Both the position numbers and the translations under genes were made by a program. The notes beneath the pieces are model-generated. The model ran no database searches. It was not told the origin of the DNA and saw only the letters and a list, made by a program, of their open reading frames with translations. This document shows positions 1 to 8,356 of a stretch of 20,587 bases of DNA, one piece after another. Source of the DNA: an uncultured Actinomycetes bacterium (GTDB lineage: Bacteria; Actinomycetota; Actinomycetes; S36-B12); NCBI GenBank assembly GCA_937876275.1, contig CALFIA010000358.1, positions 1 through 20,587 on the forward strand. Reading direction: 5' to 3'. Position 1 is the first letter of the stretch; the number at the start of each line of letters is the position of its first letter.

Positions 1-2677
1 CGTCAGAACGTGCCGGCATGTCGGCCGGATCTGTCAAGGTCGGCGTTGCCGCAGAGCCCTTAACTCGGCGTTCGCGGCGTTCAGGAAGTGCTGCGCCCGG
101 GACTCCGCGCTTTACGGCCATGACGGCGTCCATGAGTCGCAGACCTTCGAATGCGTCACGCGCATAGCGCACTTCACCCTCGTATATGTCAGCAAGATCC
201 TGCTCGACATACGCGCGCGTCAATGCCGCGCCACCTAGAAGCACCGGGAACCGCGTCGCGATACCGCGCGCGTTCATTTCCAACAGATTCTCCTTCATGA
301 TGACGGTGCTCTTGACGAGCAGGCCACTCATGCCGATGAGGTCGGCGTTGTGCTCTTCAGCCGCATCGATGATCGCGTTCACCGGTTGCTTGATACCGAT
401 GTTCACGACGTTATACCCGTTGTTGGTCAAGATGATGTCGACGAGGTTCTTGCCAATGTCGTGTACATCGCCCTTGACCGTGGCGAGCACCATCGTGCCC
501 TTGCCCTCTTCATCGGTCTTCTCCATGTGCGGCTCGAGATAAGCGACTGCTGTCTTCATGACCTCGGCACTTTGGAGCACGAAGGGCAACTGCATCTCAC
601 CGCTCGCGAAGAGCTGGCCAACGACCTTCATGCCCTCGAGCAACGAGTCATTGACGATCTCGAGAGCGGGCCGGGTGACGAGTGCCTCATCGAGATCTGC
701 CTCGAGACCTTGGCGCTCGCCGTCGATGATGCGTCGCTCCAGTCGCTCATTGAGCGGGAGGGCTGCGAGTTCCTCGGCGCGCGAGGCGTTCAGGCTCTTG
801 GACTCCACGCCCTCGAAGAGATCGAGGAAACGACCCAACGGGTCATAGGTGGCAATGCCTTCATCATTGAATACGCGACGGTCGTACACGAGATCAAGAG
901 CGACCTCGCGCTGCTCGTCGGGTATGCGGTTCATCGGCAGGATCTTCGATGCATGCACGATGGCGGAGTCGAGTCCGGCCTCCATGGCCTCGTGCAAGAA
1001 GACCGAGTTCAGCACCTGTCGCGCCGCCGGGTTCAGTCCGAAGGAGACATTCGACAGACCGAGAGTGGTCTGCACTGTGGGGTACTTGCGCTTGAGCTCG
1101 CGAATCGCCTCGATCGTCTCGATCGCATCGCGCCGTGTCTCCTCCTGGCCTGTGGCAATCGGGAAGGTAAGGGTGTCGACCATGATGTCTTCGACGCGCA
1201 TTCCCCAATTGTTGGTGAGGTCAGCGATGAGCCGATCGGCAATGCGTACCTTCCACTCGGCGGTACGCGCCTGGCCCTCTTCGTCGATGGTCAGTGCCAC
1301 GACGGCAGCACCATGCTCGCGCACGAGGGGCATGATGCGCGCGAAGCGTGAATCGGGGCCATCGCCGTCTTCATAGTTCACTGAGTTGACCGTGGCGCGG
1401 CCACCGAGTGCCTCGAGGCCGGCTTGAAGAACAGCGGGCTCGGTCGAGTCGATCATGATAGGCAGGGTCGATGCGGTCGCGAGTCGGCCGGCGAGCTCGC
1501 GCATATCAGCGACGCCATCTCGGCCCACGTAATCAACGCAGAGGTCGAGCATGTGGGAGCCATCGCGAATCTGCGCCCGGGCGATCTCCACGCAGTCATC
1601 CCAGTTGCCGTCGAGCATGGCCTCGCGGAACGCCTTGGATCCATTGGCATTGGTGCGTTCGCCAATCGCGAGGTAGGCGGTGTCTTGACGGAAGGGCACG
1701 GATTGGTAGAGCGAGGCAACCGCTGCCTCCGGCTCGACCACGCGCTCGACAACCTGCTGGGCGCGCACGGCCTTGACGATGGCCTCGAGGTGCGCGGGTG
1801 TCGTACCGCAGCAGCCGCCGACCAGGCCGAGGCCGTAATCGCGCGTAAAGGTCACGTGCGCCTGCGCGAGTTCCTCTGGGCCGAGCGGGTAGTGCGCCCC
1901 GTTGGCGGTGAGCACGGGAAGGCCCGCGTTGGGCATGGCACTGATACCGATGCGAGCGGACTTCGAGAGGGTGCGCAGGTGCTCACTCATCTCCGCAGGC
2001 CCGGTGGCACAGTTCAACCCGATCATCTCGATGCCCAGCGGCTCCAGGGCCGTCAGTGCCGCACCGATCTCCGAGCCCAGCAGCATCGTGCCAGTGGTCT
2101 CGACTGTGACCTGTGCGAGAACCGGTAGATCAACACCAGTCTTGGCCATCGCACGCTGCGCGCCGATGATCGCCGCCTTGGCCTGCAACAGATCTTGTGC
2201 TGTCTCGACGAGAAAGGCATCGACGCCGCCCTCGATCAGGCCGAGAGCCTGGGTCTCGTACGCATCGCGCAATAGCGCGTAAGGAGCATGGCCGAGACTT
2301 GGCAGCTTCGTGCCCGGGCCCATAGAACCGAGCACCCAACGCGGCTGCTCCGGAGTCGACCACTTGTCTGCGCTCTCGCGAGCGATCTGCGCGCCGGCCT
2401 TGGCCAGCTCGAAGATCCGGTCGGTGATGTCGTACTCGGCCAGGTTCGCGTAGTTCGCGCCGAACGTGTTGGTCTCGACGCAGTCGACTCCGACGGCGAA
2501 GTAGGCGTCGTGCACGGCTGCCACGACGTCAGGGCGGGTCACGTTGAGGATCTCATTGCAGCCTTCATAGCCCTGGAAATCCTCAAAGCTGGGATCTTGT
2601 GCCTGGAGCATGGTGCCCATGGCCCCATCGGCGACGACAACTCGACTGCGTAAGGCTTCCCGAAGGCTCTCTCCCAT
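1..2677 (-). CDS. metH: Cobalamin-dependent methionine synthase, C-terminus cut by contig edge
   Basis: This enzyme moves a methyl group from methyltetrahydrofolate to homocysteine through cobalamin, giving methionine and tetrahydrofolate in the cytosol. The frame is open from an ATG at 2677 to the window edge, 892 codons. The N-terminal homocysteine domain (about residues 1-310) carries the zinc cysteines C223 (GLNCATGP) and C289/C290 (GGCCGTTP). A pterin-binding domain follows (about 320-600, starting near AIGERTNANGSKAF), then the cobalamin cap and Rossmann domain with GDVHDIGKN, whose H739 is the expected lower cobalt ligand. The frame leaves the window just after a linker (TPTLTDPADMPARSD), so the S-adenosylmethionine reactivation domain lies off the contig; this is an assembly edge, not a mutation. 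No cobalamin riboswitch fits in the 46-base gap upstream. Family assignment is very secure. Confidence 0.97.
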   Translation of the reverse strand, partial: MGESLREALRSRVVVADGAMGTMLQAQDPSFEDFQGYEGCNEILNVTRPDVVAAVHDAYFAVGVDCVETNTFGANYANLAEYDITDRIFELAKAGAQIARESADKWSTPEQPRWVLGSMGPGTKLPSLGHAPYALLRDAYETQALGLIEGGVDAFLVETAQDLLQAKAAIIGAQRAMAKTGVDLPVLAQVTVETTGTMLLGSEIGAALTALEPLGIEMIGLNCATGPAEMSEHLRTLSKSARIGISAMPNAGLPVLTANGAHYPLGPEELAQAHVTFTRDYGLGLVGGCCGTTPAHLEAIVKAVRAQQVVERVVEPEAAVASLYQSVPFRQDTAYLAIGERTNANGSKAFREAMLDGNWDDCVEIARAQIRDGSHMLDLCVDYVGRDGVADMRELAGRLATASTLPIMIDSTEPAVLQAGLEALGGRATVNSVNYEDGDGPDSRFARIMPLVREHGAAVVALTIDEEGQARTAEWKVRIADRLIADLTNNWGMRVEDIMVDTLTFPIATGQEETRRDAIETIEAIRELKRKYPTVQTTLGLSNVSFGLNPAARQVLNSVFLHEAMEAGLDSAIVHASKILPMNRIPDEQREVALDLVYDRRVFNDEGIATYDPLGRFLDLFEGVESKSLNASRAEELAALPLNERLERRIIDGERQGLEADLDEALVTRPALEIVNDSLLEGMKVVGQLFASGEMQLPFVLQSAEVMKTAVAYLEPHMEKTDEEGKGTMVLATVKGDVHDIGKNLVDIILTNNGYNVVNIGIKQPVNAIIDAAEEHNADLIGMSGLLVKSTVIMKENLLEMNARGIATRFPVLLGGAALTRAYVEQDLADIYEGEVRYARDAFEGLRLMDAVMAVKRGVPGAALPERRERRVKGSAATPTLTDPADMPARSD

Positions 2678-2686
2678 AGTTAGGCA

Positions 2687-2692
2687 AGCCTA
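2687..2692 (-). promoter_or_regulatory. Possible -10 element of metH (TAGGCT)
   Basis: On the minus strand TAGGCT lies nine bases before the metH ATG. The same hexamer precedes LLM, mshC and the desaturase gene at six bases. No good Shine-Dalgarno sequence lies at normal distance, so a leaderless or nearly leaderless transcript is plausible. It overlaps a small dyad, TAGGC-AA-GCCTA (2681-2692). This is inference from pattern only. Confidence 0.3.
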
Positions 2693-2711
2693 CCTGTAAA
2701 CGCTGAGACGC

Positions 2712-2717
2712 TACGGT
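2712..2717 (+). promoter_or_regulatory. Predicted leaderless -10 element (TACGGT) for the hydrolase gene
   Basis: TACGGT fits the actinobacterial TAnnnT -10 pattern and ends exactly six bases before the ATG at 2724, which would place transcription start at or next to the start codon. No Shine-Dalgarno sequence is visible and no clear -35 is seen. Confidence 0.45.
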
Positions 2718-2723
2718 TGAGCC

Positions 2724-3551
2724 ATGTCGTGGACAGTGAGGACTTCAGACGGCCAGACCCTGTCCGGCGATGAACGTGGCTCCGGCTCCGAGGCGGTCGT
2801 GCTCTTGCACGGACTCTCCCAGCAGACGCACTTCTGGGATCCGGTCTGCTCATACCTGACGCTCCCGCGCATTGTGCGGATCGACCAGCGAGGTCACGGC
2901 CTGTCGAACACGCCTACGGACGCTGATTACTCGATTGAGCGCTGCGCTCAGGACGTCGTCGAGGCCATGGATGAACTCGGCATCGAGCAAGCGACGGTCA
3001 TCGGGCACTCCTGGGGTGGTGCGGTCGCAGCCCGAGTGGGTGCCGCCGATTCAATTCGCATCCGCACGATCGGCTTGCTCGACGGCGGCCTGCGCGGACC
3101 AGCCGACATGGGTCCCCGCGATGAGGTGCGCGAGAGACTGCGACCTCCAGCGCTGAACATTCCGGCTGATGAACTCTGGCAACTCGTCTCCACGGGCGAC
3201 CTTGGCCCGTACTGGTCTGACGAGATCCACTCGGCTCTGGCGCCCACCTTCATCGAGGTCGACGGCCTGGTACGCACTCGCATTGGCGTTGACCGACATA
3301 TGCGAGTACTCGACGGACTCCTCGACTACACCAGCGTGCCCGACATTCGTGCTCGCCGTGGAGATACGTGGGCTGTTCTGTGCACCGACTCCCCCAGCAT
3401 CGATCCGTTCGTGGAGCGGCGACTCCAGGAGATTGGCGAGATCAACCTTCAGATCTGGCAGGGAGCAATCCACGACGTTCCACTCCAGTGGCCCGCTCTC
3501 GTGGCAGGCTGGATCACAACAGTGCATTCGGCAGCCGGCGAGGAGAACTGA
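2724..3551 (+). CDS. Alpha/beta-fold hydrolase
   Basis: A 275-residue single-domain alpha/beta hydrolase, probably cytosolic because no signal peptide is seen. Visible motifs are the oxyanion-region HG (VVLLHGLSQQ, about residues 25-34), DQRGHG (54-59), the nucleophile elbow GHSWGG with S96, and a late histidine H250 (GAIHDVPLQWP) as the likely catalytic His; the acid is probably the Asp in LCTDSPS. Family members cleave esters, haloalkanes, epoxides or C-C bonds, and nothing here fixes the substrate. The start is the ATG six bases after a TACGGT -10-like element. Its stop overlaps the ATG of the PAC2 gene (TGATG), so the two are very likely co-transcribed and translationally coupled. Confidence 0.9.
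   Translation: MSWTVRTSDGQTLSGDERGSGSEAVVLLHGLSQQTHFWDPVCSYLTLPRIVRIDQRGHGLSNTPTDADYSIERCAQDVVEAMDELGIEQATVIGHSWGGAVAARVGAADSIRIRTIGLLDGGLRGPADMGPRDEVRERLRPPALNIPADELWQLVSTGDLGPYWSDEIHSALAPTFIEVDGLVRTRIGVDRHMRVLDGLLDYTSVPDIRARRGDTWAVLCTDSPSIDPFVERRLQEIGEINLQIWQGAIHDVPLQWPALVAGWITTVHSAAGEEN
3540..3545 (+). promoter_or_regulatory. Ribosome binding site GAGGAG of the PAC2 gene
   Basis: GAGGAG sits five bases before the ATG at 3551, inside the last codons of the hydrolase gene. It decides the PAC2 start against the longer open frame that runs upstream to 3368. Confidence 0.75.
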
Positions 3552-4399
3552 TGATCGAGTACGACGAGCTTCCCGTGCTCGTCGATCCCGTCATGGTGTG
3601 CGCCTTCGAGGGCTGGAATGACGCCGGTGACTCAGCGAGCGGAACCATCGCGCATCTCATTGACGCCTGGGATGCCCAGCTTCTCACCGAGCTCGACTCG
3701 GAGGAGTACTACGACTACCAAGTCAACCGACCGATGATCGCCATCGACGATGCAGGCGTGCGTCAACTCACGTGGCCCGGCACACGGCTCTATGTCGCTC
3801 GGCTCCCTCTTTCACCGCGCGACGTGATCCTTGTTCAAGGTGTCGAGCCCAACATGAAGTGGCAGCAGTTCACGCGCGAAATTCTCGGCCTTGCAGCAGA
3901 GCTCGACGTGCAATTAGTCGTCACGCTCGGCGCACTGCTCTCCGATAGTCCGCACACTCGACCTGTACCCGTCACCGGTTCGTCCACCGATCTCTCCCTG
4001 TGCGACCAGATGGGTATCGAGGCGTCGCATTACGAGGGGCCGACTGGCATCGTCGGAGTGATCCAGGAGGCGTGCACGCGTTTCGGAATCCCCGCAATCA
4101 GCCTGTGGGCGGCTGTCCCCCATTACGTGGCCGCACCGCCTTGCCCCAAGGCCACGTTGGCTCTTGTGGGTCGAATCGAGGACATCCTCGACGTGCCGGT
4201 TCCCCTGGGCGACCTTCCCGAAGAGGCGCGAGCCTGGGAGGCCGGTGTCGATGAGCTCGCTGCCGAGGACGACGAGATCGAGGAGTACGTCAAGCAGCTT
4301 GAGGAAGCCCGCGACACCGCTGACCTTCCCGAGGCGAGCGGGGAGGCTATTGCACGAGAGTTCGAGCGCTACTTACGTCGTCGCGGAACGAACGACTAG
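3551..4399 (+). CDS. PAC2 family protein
   Basis: A 282-residue PAC2 family protein, related to proteasome assembly chaperone 2 and its many actinobacterial homologues of unproven function. Recognisable family stretches are CAFEGWNDAGDSAS near the N-terminus, PLSPRDVILVQGVEPNMKW, VVTLGALLSDSPHTRPVPVTG, and the central YEGPTGIVGVIQEACTRFGIPAISLWAAVPHYV (quoted in part: GPTGIVGVIQ and WAAVPHYV). The C-terminal third is acidic and helical, EEARAWEAGVDELAAEDDEI, as usual in the family. The start is set by GAGGAG and by the TGATG overlap with the hydrolase. The stop TAG shares the palindrome CTAG with the stop of pgi on the other strand. From memory an Rv2125-like PAC2 gene also lies near metH in mycobacteria, so the neighbourhood is conserved. 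Confidence 0.93.
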   Translation: MIEYDELPVLVDPVMVCAFEGWNDAGDSASGTIAHLIDAWDAQLLTELDSEEYYDYQVNRPMIAIDDAGVRQLTWPGTRLYVARLPLSPRDVILVQGVEPNMKWQQFTREILGLAAELDVQLVVTLGALLSDSPHTRPVPVTGSSTDLSLCDQMGIEASHYEGPTGIVGVIQEACTRFGIPAISLWAAVPHYVAAPPCPKATLALVGRIEDILDVPVPLGDLPEEARAWEAGVDELAAEDDEIEEYVKQLEEARDTADLPEASGEAIAREFERYLRRRGTND

Positions 4400-6027
4400 C
4401 GAAGCTCGCTGTAACGCTCGATAGATGCGCGCGTCGACGCATCGACATCTGCCGGCACGCCATCGACAAGCTGGCCAAGAATCCCCATCGCCACCTTCTT
4501 GCCGAGTTCGACTCCCCATTGGTCGAAGGAATCGATACCCCAGATCACTCCCTGCACGAACACGCTGTGCTCGTAGAGAGCGACGAGCGCACCTAGTGCC
4601 GCCGGATCAAGGCGCTTGAGCATGATCACGTTAACCGGTCGATTGCCGGGCATGACCTTATGAGGCACCAGAGTTGCCGGCGTGCCGTCGGCTGCCACCT
4701 GTTCCGCATCGCGACCGATGGAAAGCACAGCCGCCTGCGCGAGAGCATTCGCAACGAGCATTGCCTGTTGATCGCCATCGGGGTTCTCTGACTGAGCGAC
4801 GACGATGATGTCACTGGCCACGGTGTCGGTTCCCTGATGCAGGAGTTGATAGAACGAGTGCTGACCATTCGTGCCGGGCTCACCCCAAAAAATCGCGCCA
4901 GTTTCGTAATCCACTCGGGTGCCATCGCGACGAACGCTCTTGCCGTTGCTTTCCATCGTGAGTTGCTGAAGGTACGCCGGGAAGCGCGACAGGTACTGCG
5001 AGTACGGCAGCACCGCCGTGGTCTCGATCTTCAGGAAGTTTCGATTCCAGACGCTGAGCAATCCGAGCTGCAGGGGCAGATTCGACTCAGCAGGAGCTGA
5101 GGCGAAGTGCTCGTCCATGGCCCGAAACCCATCGAGCATCTGAGCGAAGCCGTCAGGCCCGATGGCGATCATCGTCGAGAGCCCGATTGCGGAGTCCATG
5201 GAGTAGCGGCCGCCGACCCAATCCCAGAATCCGAACATGTGCGCGGTGTCGATACCGAACGCGGCCACAGCAGTGGCGTTCGTCGACACCGCCACAAAAT
5301 GATGTGACACGGAGTCGGGGCCGAGATCATTGACCAGCCACGTTCGGGCCGCCTCGGCATTGGTCATGGTCTCGAGAGTGGTGAAAGTCTTGGACGCCAC
5401 GATGAACAATGTCGTGGCGGGGTCCAGATCTCGAATCGCCTCGGCGAGATCAGTCGGATCGACATTGGAGACGAACCGGAACGCGAGATTACGATCGCTG
5501 AAGGCACGCAGAGCCAGATACGCCATCGCCGGACCGAGATCCGAGCCACCGATGCCGATGTTCACGACAGTGCGAATCGACTTGCCCGTGGCACCCTTCC
5601 ACTCTCCTGATCGCACGCGATCGGCGAACTCACCCATGCGACCCAGAACCTCGTGCACATCAGACGAGACATCCTGGCCGTCTACGAGCAGTGCCTGATC
5701 GCGACGTCGACGAAGAGCCGTGTGCAGCACCGCACGATCCTCGGTGTTATTGATATGTGAACCGTCGAGCATTGCTGACCGAGCAGAGGCAACGCCTCGC
5801 TGCTCCGCCAGCGCTCGCAGCTGGGCCAGCACCTCATCGGTCACCCGTTGCCGCGAGAGATCCAGGCTCAGACCACAGGCATCGATCGTCAAGCGCCTCG
5901 GACGTGATGGATCAGCCTCGATGAGTGAACGGATGGTGGTTCCGGCCAGATCATCGCTGAGTTCCTGCAAGGCTTGCCAGGCTGGGCTGCTGAGCGGGCT
6001 GTCGGCTGAGACTGCATCGGGCGTCAT
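4396..6027 (-). CDS. pgi: Glucose-6-phosphate isomerase
   Basis: Interconverts glucose 6-phosphate and fructose 6-phosphate in glycolysis and gluconeogenesis. At 543 residues it has the usual length of the long bacterial and eukaryotic PGI form. Visible motifs are the SIS-type phosphate site NIGIGGSDLGP (about 156-165), SKTFTT (212-217), the signature GGRYSMDSAIG (272-282), MESNGKS with E359 as likely base, GEPGTNGQHSFYQLLHQG (from 382) with H390, and K510 near the C-terminus. The open frame reaches 6264, but homology begins near the ATG at 6027; upstream translation runs antisense into gnd and is not PGI-like. It is divergent from gnd (56-base gap). Its stop overlaps the PAC2 stop by four bases. 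Confidence 0.97.
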   Translation of the reverse strand: MTPDAVSADSPLSSPAWQALQELSDDLAGTTIRSLIEADPSRPRRLTIDACGLSLDLSRQRVTDEVLAQLRALAEQRGVASARSAMLDGSHINNTEDRAVLHTALRRRRDQALLVDGQDVSSDVHEVLGRMGEFADRVRSGEWKGATGKSIRTVVNIGIGGSDLGPAMAYLALRAFSDRNLAFRFVSNVDPTDLAEAIRDLDPATTLFIVASKTFTTLETMTNAEAARTWLVNDLGPDSVSHHFVAVSTNATAVAAFGIDTAHMFGFWDWVGGRYSMDSAIGLSTMIAIGPDGFAQMLDGFRAMDEHFASAPAESNLPLQLGLLSVWNRNFLKIETTAVLPYSQYLSRFPAYLQQLTMESNGKSVRRDGTRVDYETGAIFWGEPGTNGQHSFYQLLHQGTDTVASDIIVVAQSENPDGDQQAMLVANALAQAAVLSIGRDAEQVAADGTPATLVPHKVMPGNRPVNVIMLKRLDPAALGALVALYEHSVFVQGVIWGIDSFDQWGVELGKKVAMGILGQLVDGVPADVDASTRASIERYSELR

Positions 6028-6033
6028 GGCACT

Positions 6034-6039
6034 AGCCTT
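6034..6039 (-). promoter_or_regulatory. Weak leaderless -10 candidate for pgi (AAGGCT)
   Basis: AAGGCT lies exactly six bases before the pgi ATG and differs in one base from the TAGGCT seen at the same distance before mshC and the LLM gene. On the plus strand the overlapping TAGCCT (6033-6038) could serve gnd, which has a leader with a ribosome binding site. Both readings are inference. Confidence 0.25.
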
Positions 6040-6072
6040 GCACTGCTGCCCTCCGTGAGGTGCATTGACTAC

Positions 6073-6078
6073 GAGGAG
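6073..6078 (+). promoter_or_regulatory. Ribosome binding site GAGGAG of gnd
   Basis: GAGGAG is five bases before GTG 6084 and supports GTG as the start, the only start that keeps the full N-terminal nucleotide-binding fold. Confidence 0.75.
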
Positions 6079-6083
6079 TCTTC

Positions 6084-7115
6084 GTGAACACATCGGTAAC
6101 CCTGGGAATGGTTGGCTGCGGGCGCATGGGCGCGAATCTGGTTCGTCGGGCGATGCGCGGCGGTCACCAGGCCTTCGCTTACGACCCTGATCCCGCTGCC
6201 GTAGCTCCTCTTGCTGCCGAAGGTGCGACTGGCGCTGCCAGCCTGACCGAGCTTGTCGCCGCAATGCCGTCGCCGCGCACTGTCTGGGTCATGGTCCCCG
6301 CCGGTCACATCACCGACTCCGTGGTCACCGAGCTCATCGGCTTACTCAGCCCCGGTGACACCTTGATCGATGGCGGAAACTCCTACTACCGCGATGACAT
6401 CCGTCACGCCGGCCAGGCGGCCGAGAAGGGCATCGACTTCCTCGACGTCGGCACCTCAGGTGGCGTCTGGGGTCTCGAGCGCGGCTACTGCCTGATGATC
6501 GGTGGCAACGATGCAGCCGTGAAGAGACTGGCCCCGCTCTGGGACACCATTGCCCCTGGCTTCGACACTGCAGAGCGCACTCCGGGCCGCACCGGAGATG
6601 TCACCCCCGAGGAAACCGGGTGGTTGCACTGCGGCCCGAGCGGCGCCGGGCACTTCGTCAAGATGGTGCACAACGGTATTGAGTACGGCCTCATGGCTGC
6701 CTATGCCGAGGGCTTGAACATCCTCAAGCATGCCAATGCTGGCAAAGCATCACGTGACGCCGATGCCGAGACGGCTCCCATGAGCAACCCCGAGTACTAC
6801 CAGTACGACATCGACATTCCGGCCGTCGCCGAAGTGTGGCGACGCGGCAGCGTGGTCGGCTCGTGGTTACTGGATCTGACTGCTGATGCCCTGCACCAGT
6901 CGCCCAGCCTCGAAGAGTTCGGCGGCCGAGTTTCCGACTCAGGTGAGGGCCGATGGACGGCCATTGCTGCCATCGAAGAAGGCGTGCCTGCACCGGTGCT
7001 CACCGCTGCTCTGTACGAGCGTTTCGAATCGCAGGGCAACGGCACCTACGCAGGCAAGGTCTTGAGCGCCATGCGTAAGGCCTTCGGCGGGCACGCCGAG
7101 AAGGCGAAGAGCTAA
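6084..7115 (+). CDS. gnd: 6-phosphogluconate dehydrogenase, decarboxylating, short form
   Basis: Oxidatively decarboxylates 6-phosphogluconate to ribulose 5-phosphate in the pentose phosphate pathway. The 343-residue length marks the short form (about 300-340), against about 470 for the classic dimeric enzyme. Visible are the dinucleotide fold GMVGCGRMGANLV (8-20), the acidic residue D34 after the second strand (AYDPDP), GGNSYYRDD (97-105), GTSGGVWGLERG (123-134), and the catalytic region GPSGAGHFVKMVHNGIEYG with K193, H196 and N197. Family knowledge suggests an Asp at position 34 favours NAD over NADP; that is inference. GTG start with a strong ribosome binding site. It is divergent from pgi, a sensible metabolic pairing. 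Its TAA overlaps the mshC stop by three bases. Confidence 0.95.
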   Translation: MNTSVTLGMVGCGRMGANLVRRAMRGGHQAFAYDPDPAAVAPLAAEGATGAASLTELVAAMPSPRTVWVMVPAGHITDSVVTELIGLLSPGDTLIDGGNSYYRDDIRHAGQAAEKGIDFLDVGTSGGVWGLERGYCLMIGGNDAAVKRLAPLWDTIAPGFDTAERTPGRTGDVTPEETGWLHCGPSGAGHFVKMVHNGIEYGLMAAYAEGLNILKHANAGKASRDADAETAPMSNPEYYQYDIDIPAVAEVWRRGSVVGSWLLDLTADALHQSPSLEEFGGRVSDSGEGRWTAIAAIEEGVPAPVLTAALYERFESQGNGTYAGKVLSAMRKAFGGHAEKAKS

Positions 7116-8338
7116 AGCCTTACGCCCAGAAGTGAGTCGCACATAGCCGCCATCTGAGCAGGTGCGTCGCTGCTGGTACCGGAGCCACTCAATGCCTTCA
7201 CGCACCAGGCGTCCATGACATCCAGGGCAGAAGCAGTCTGAAGATCGTTAGTCAGATGCTCGCGAATCTTTTCGATGTACGGAGCTGCCTCTTCACCGGT
7301 CGCGCAGGCGATCGCACTTCTCCAGAGTCCGAGGCGATCAGTTGCACCCTGAAGGCCGTGAGGAGTCCAGGCCCAGTTGCTGCGGTAGTGATGCGCGAGT
7401 AGGGACAGCCGAATCGCCATCGGGTCGTGACCTTCATTGCGTAGCGCCGAGACAAACACGAGGTTGCCGCGCGACTTCGACATCTTGTGCCCTTGCCAGG
7501 CCACCATCCCGGCATGCACGTAGTGCTTGGCGTACGGGTACTCCTCCCGGATCACCTGTGCCTCCGAGGCCCCCATCTCATGGTGAGGGAATGCCAGGTC
7601 GCTGCCGCCGCCTTGTACGTCGATGCCCATGCCGAGGTAATCCAGGGCAATGGCGGTGCACTCGATATGCCACCCGGGCCGGCCGTGACCCAATGCGGTA
7701 TCCCACGAGGGCTCTTCCGGTCGAGCAGCCTGCCAGAGCAGGCAATCGAGCGGGTGTCGCTTGCCCGGACGATCGGGATCACCGCCGCGCTCGGCGAAGA
7801 TACGAATCATCTCCTGTTCGTCGAGATGCGCCACGCTTCCGAAAGCTGGATCACTTCCGACCGCGAAGTAGAGGTCGTCATCGACGGCGTAGACGACTCC
7901 ACGCTCTTGCAACGACTGTACGTAACCCGCGACCGACGGAATGGCCTCGACGGCACCGATGTAGTGATCCGGTGCGAGCACGTTGAGCGCGGTCATGTCC
8001 TCACGGAAGAGTGCGGTCTCGCGCTCGGCAATCACCTGCCAGTCCTCGCCCACTGCTACTGCTCGCTCGAGTAGCGGATCATCAATGTCAGTGACGTTCT
8101 GCACGTAGAGAACCGGGTGCCCGGCATCTCGCCACACCCTTTGCACCATGTCAAAGGCGACATAGGTGGCGGCATGGCCCATGTGGGTGGCGTCGTACGG
8201 AGTGATGCCGCAGACATACATGCGAGCGGTGCCTTGTGGTGCGGTCGGACGAATCGTTCCCGTGCCGGTGTCCATCAACGACAGGGCAGGCGCCAGCCCG
8301 GGGATCTTGGCCGGTACCGGCACGCTCCACGACTTCAC
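7112..8338 (-). CDS. mshC: L-cysteine:1D-myo-inositol 2-amino-2-deoxy-alpha-D-glucopyranoside ligase (mycothiol synthesis)
   Basis: Joins cysteine, via cysteinyl-AMP, to the amine of GlcN-inositol, the ATP-dependent step of mycothiol biosynthesis. It is a 408-residue relative of cysteinyl-tRNA synthetase that lacks the tRNA-binding C-terminus, as expected for MshC. Visible are YVCGITPYDATHMGHA (41-56) with zinc ligand C43 and the HIGH-like THMGHA, NVTDIDD (81-87), C227 (HIEC) and H252 (FPHHEMGASEA) as the other probable zinc ligands, and KMSKSRGN (285-292). The N-terminal MKSWSVPVP and the PTAPQGTARMYVCG stretch fit MshC rather than CysS. GTG start. It is last in the uppP block, 18 bases after the SCO1664-like gene, with its own possible leaderless promoter. 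Mycothiol confines the organism to Actinomycetota. Confidence 0.96.
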   Translation of the reverse strand: MKSWSVPVPAKIPGLAPALSLMDTGTGTIRPTAPQGTARMYVCGITPYDATHMGHAATYVAFDMVQRVWRDAGHPVLYVQNVTDIDDPLLERAVAVGEDWQVIAERETALFREDMTALNVLAPDHYIGAVEAIPSVAGYVQSLQERGVVYAVDDDLYFAVGSDPAFGSVAHLDEQEMIRIFAERGGDPDRPGKRHPLDCLLWQAARPEEPSWDTALGHGRPGWHIECTAIALDYLGMGIDVQGGGSDLAFPHHEMGASEAQVIREEYPYAKHYVHAGMVAWQGHKMSKSRGNLVFVSALRNEGHDPMAIRLSLLAHHYRSNWAWTPHGLQGATDRLGLWRSAIACATGEEAAPYIEKIREHLTNDLQTASALDVMDAWCVKALSGSGTSSDAPAQMAAMCDSLLGVRL

Positions 8339-8344
8339 TCGATC

Positions 8345-8350
8345 AGCCTA
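8345..8350 (-). promoter_or_regulatory. Predicted leaderless -10 element (TAGGCT) for mshC
   Basis: On the minus strand TAGGCT is followed by exactly six bases and then the GTG of mshC. It lies in the 18-base gap after the SCO1664-like stop. No Shine-Dalgarno is visible, so mshC may have its own transcript in addition to read-through from upstream. Confidence 0.5.
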
Positions 8351-8356
8351 GTGCGG

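Noticed and set aside
350..1351. 333-codon open frame on the plus strand
   Set aside because: It lies wholly antisense to the well-supported metH frame and its translation resembles no known family; long antisense frames are expected in GC-rich coding DNA.
2680..2698. Iron-box-like sequence (TTAGGCAAGCCTA...) between metH and the hydrolase gene, resembling a DtxR/IdeR site
   Set aside because: The left half fits well but the right half departs from the consensus, giving about 12 of 19 matches by eye. The central dyad is largely explained by the TAGGCT hexamer seen at other genes. No iron-related gene is adjacent.
2678..2723. Cobalamin riboswitch upstream of metH
   Set aside because: The gap is only 46 bases and shows no B12-box-like sequence; a riboswitch would need about 200 bases.
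6028..6264. 79-residue N-terminal extension of pgi
   Set aside because: The extension is Arg/Gln rich, unlike PGI, and is antisense to the conserved start of gnd. ATG 6027 gives the normal family length.
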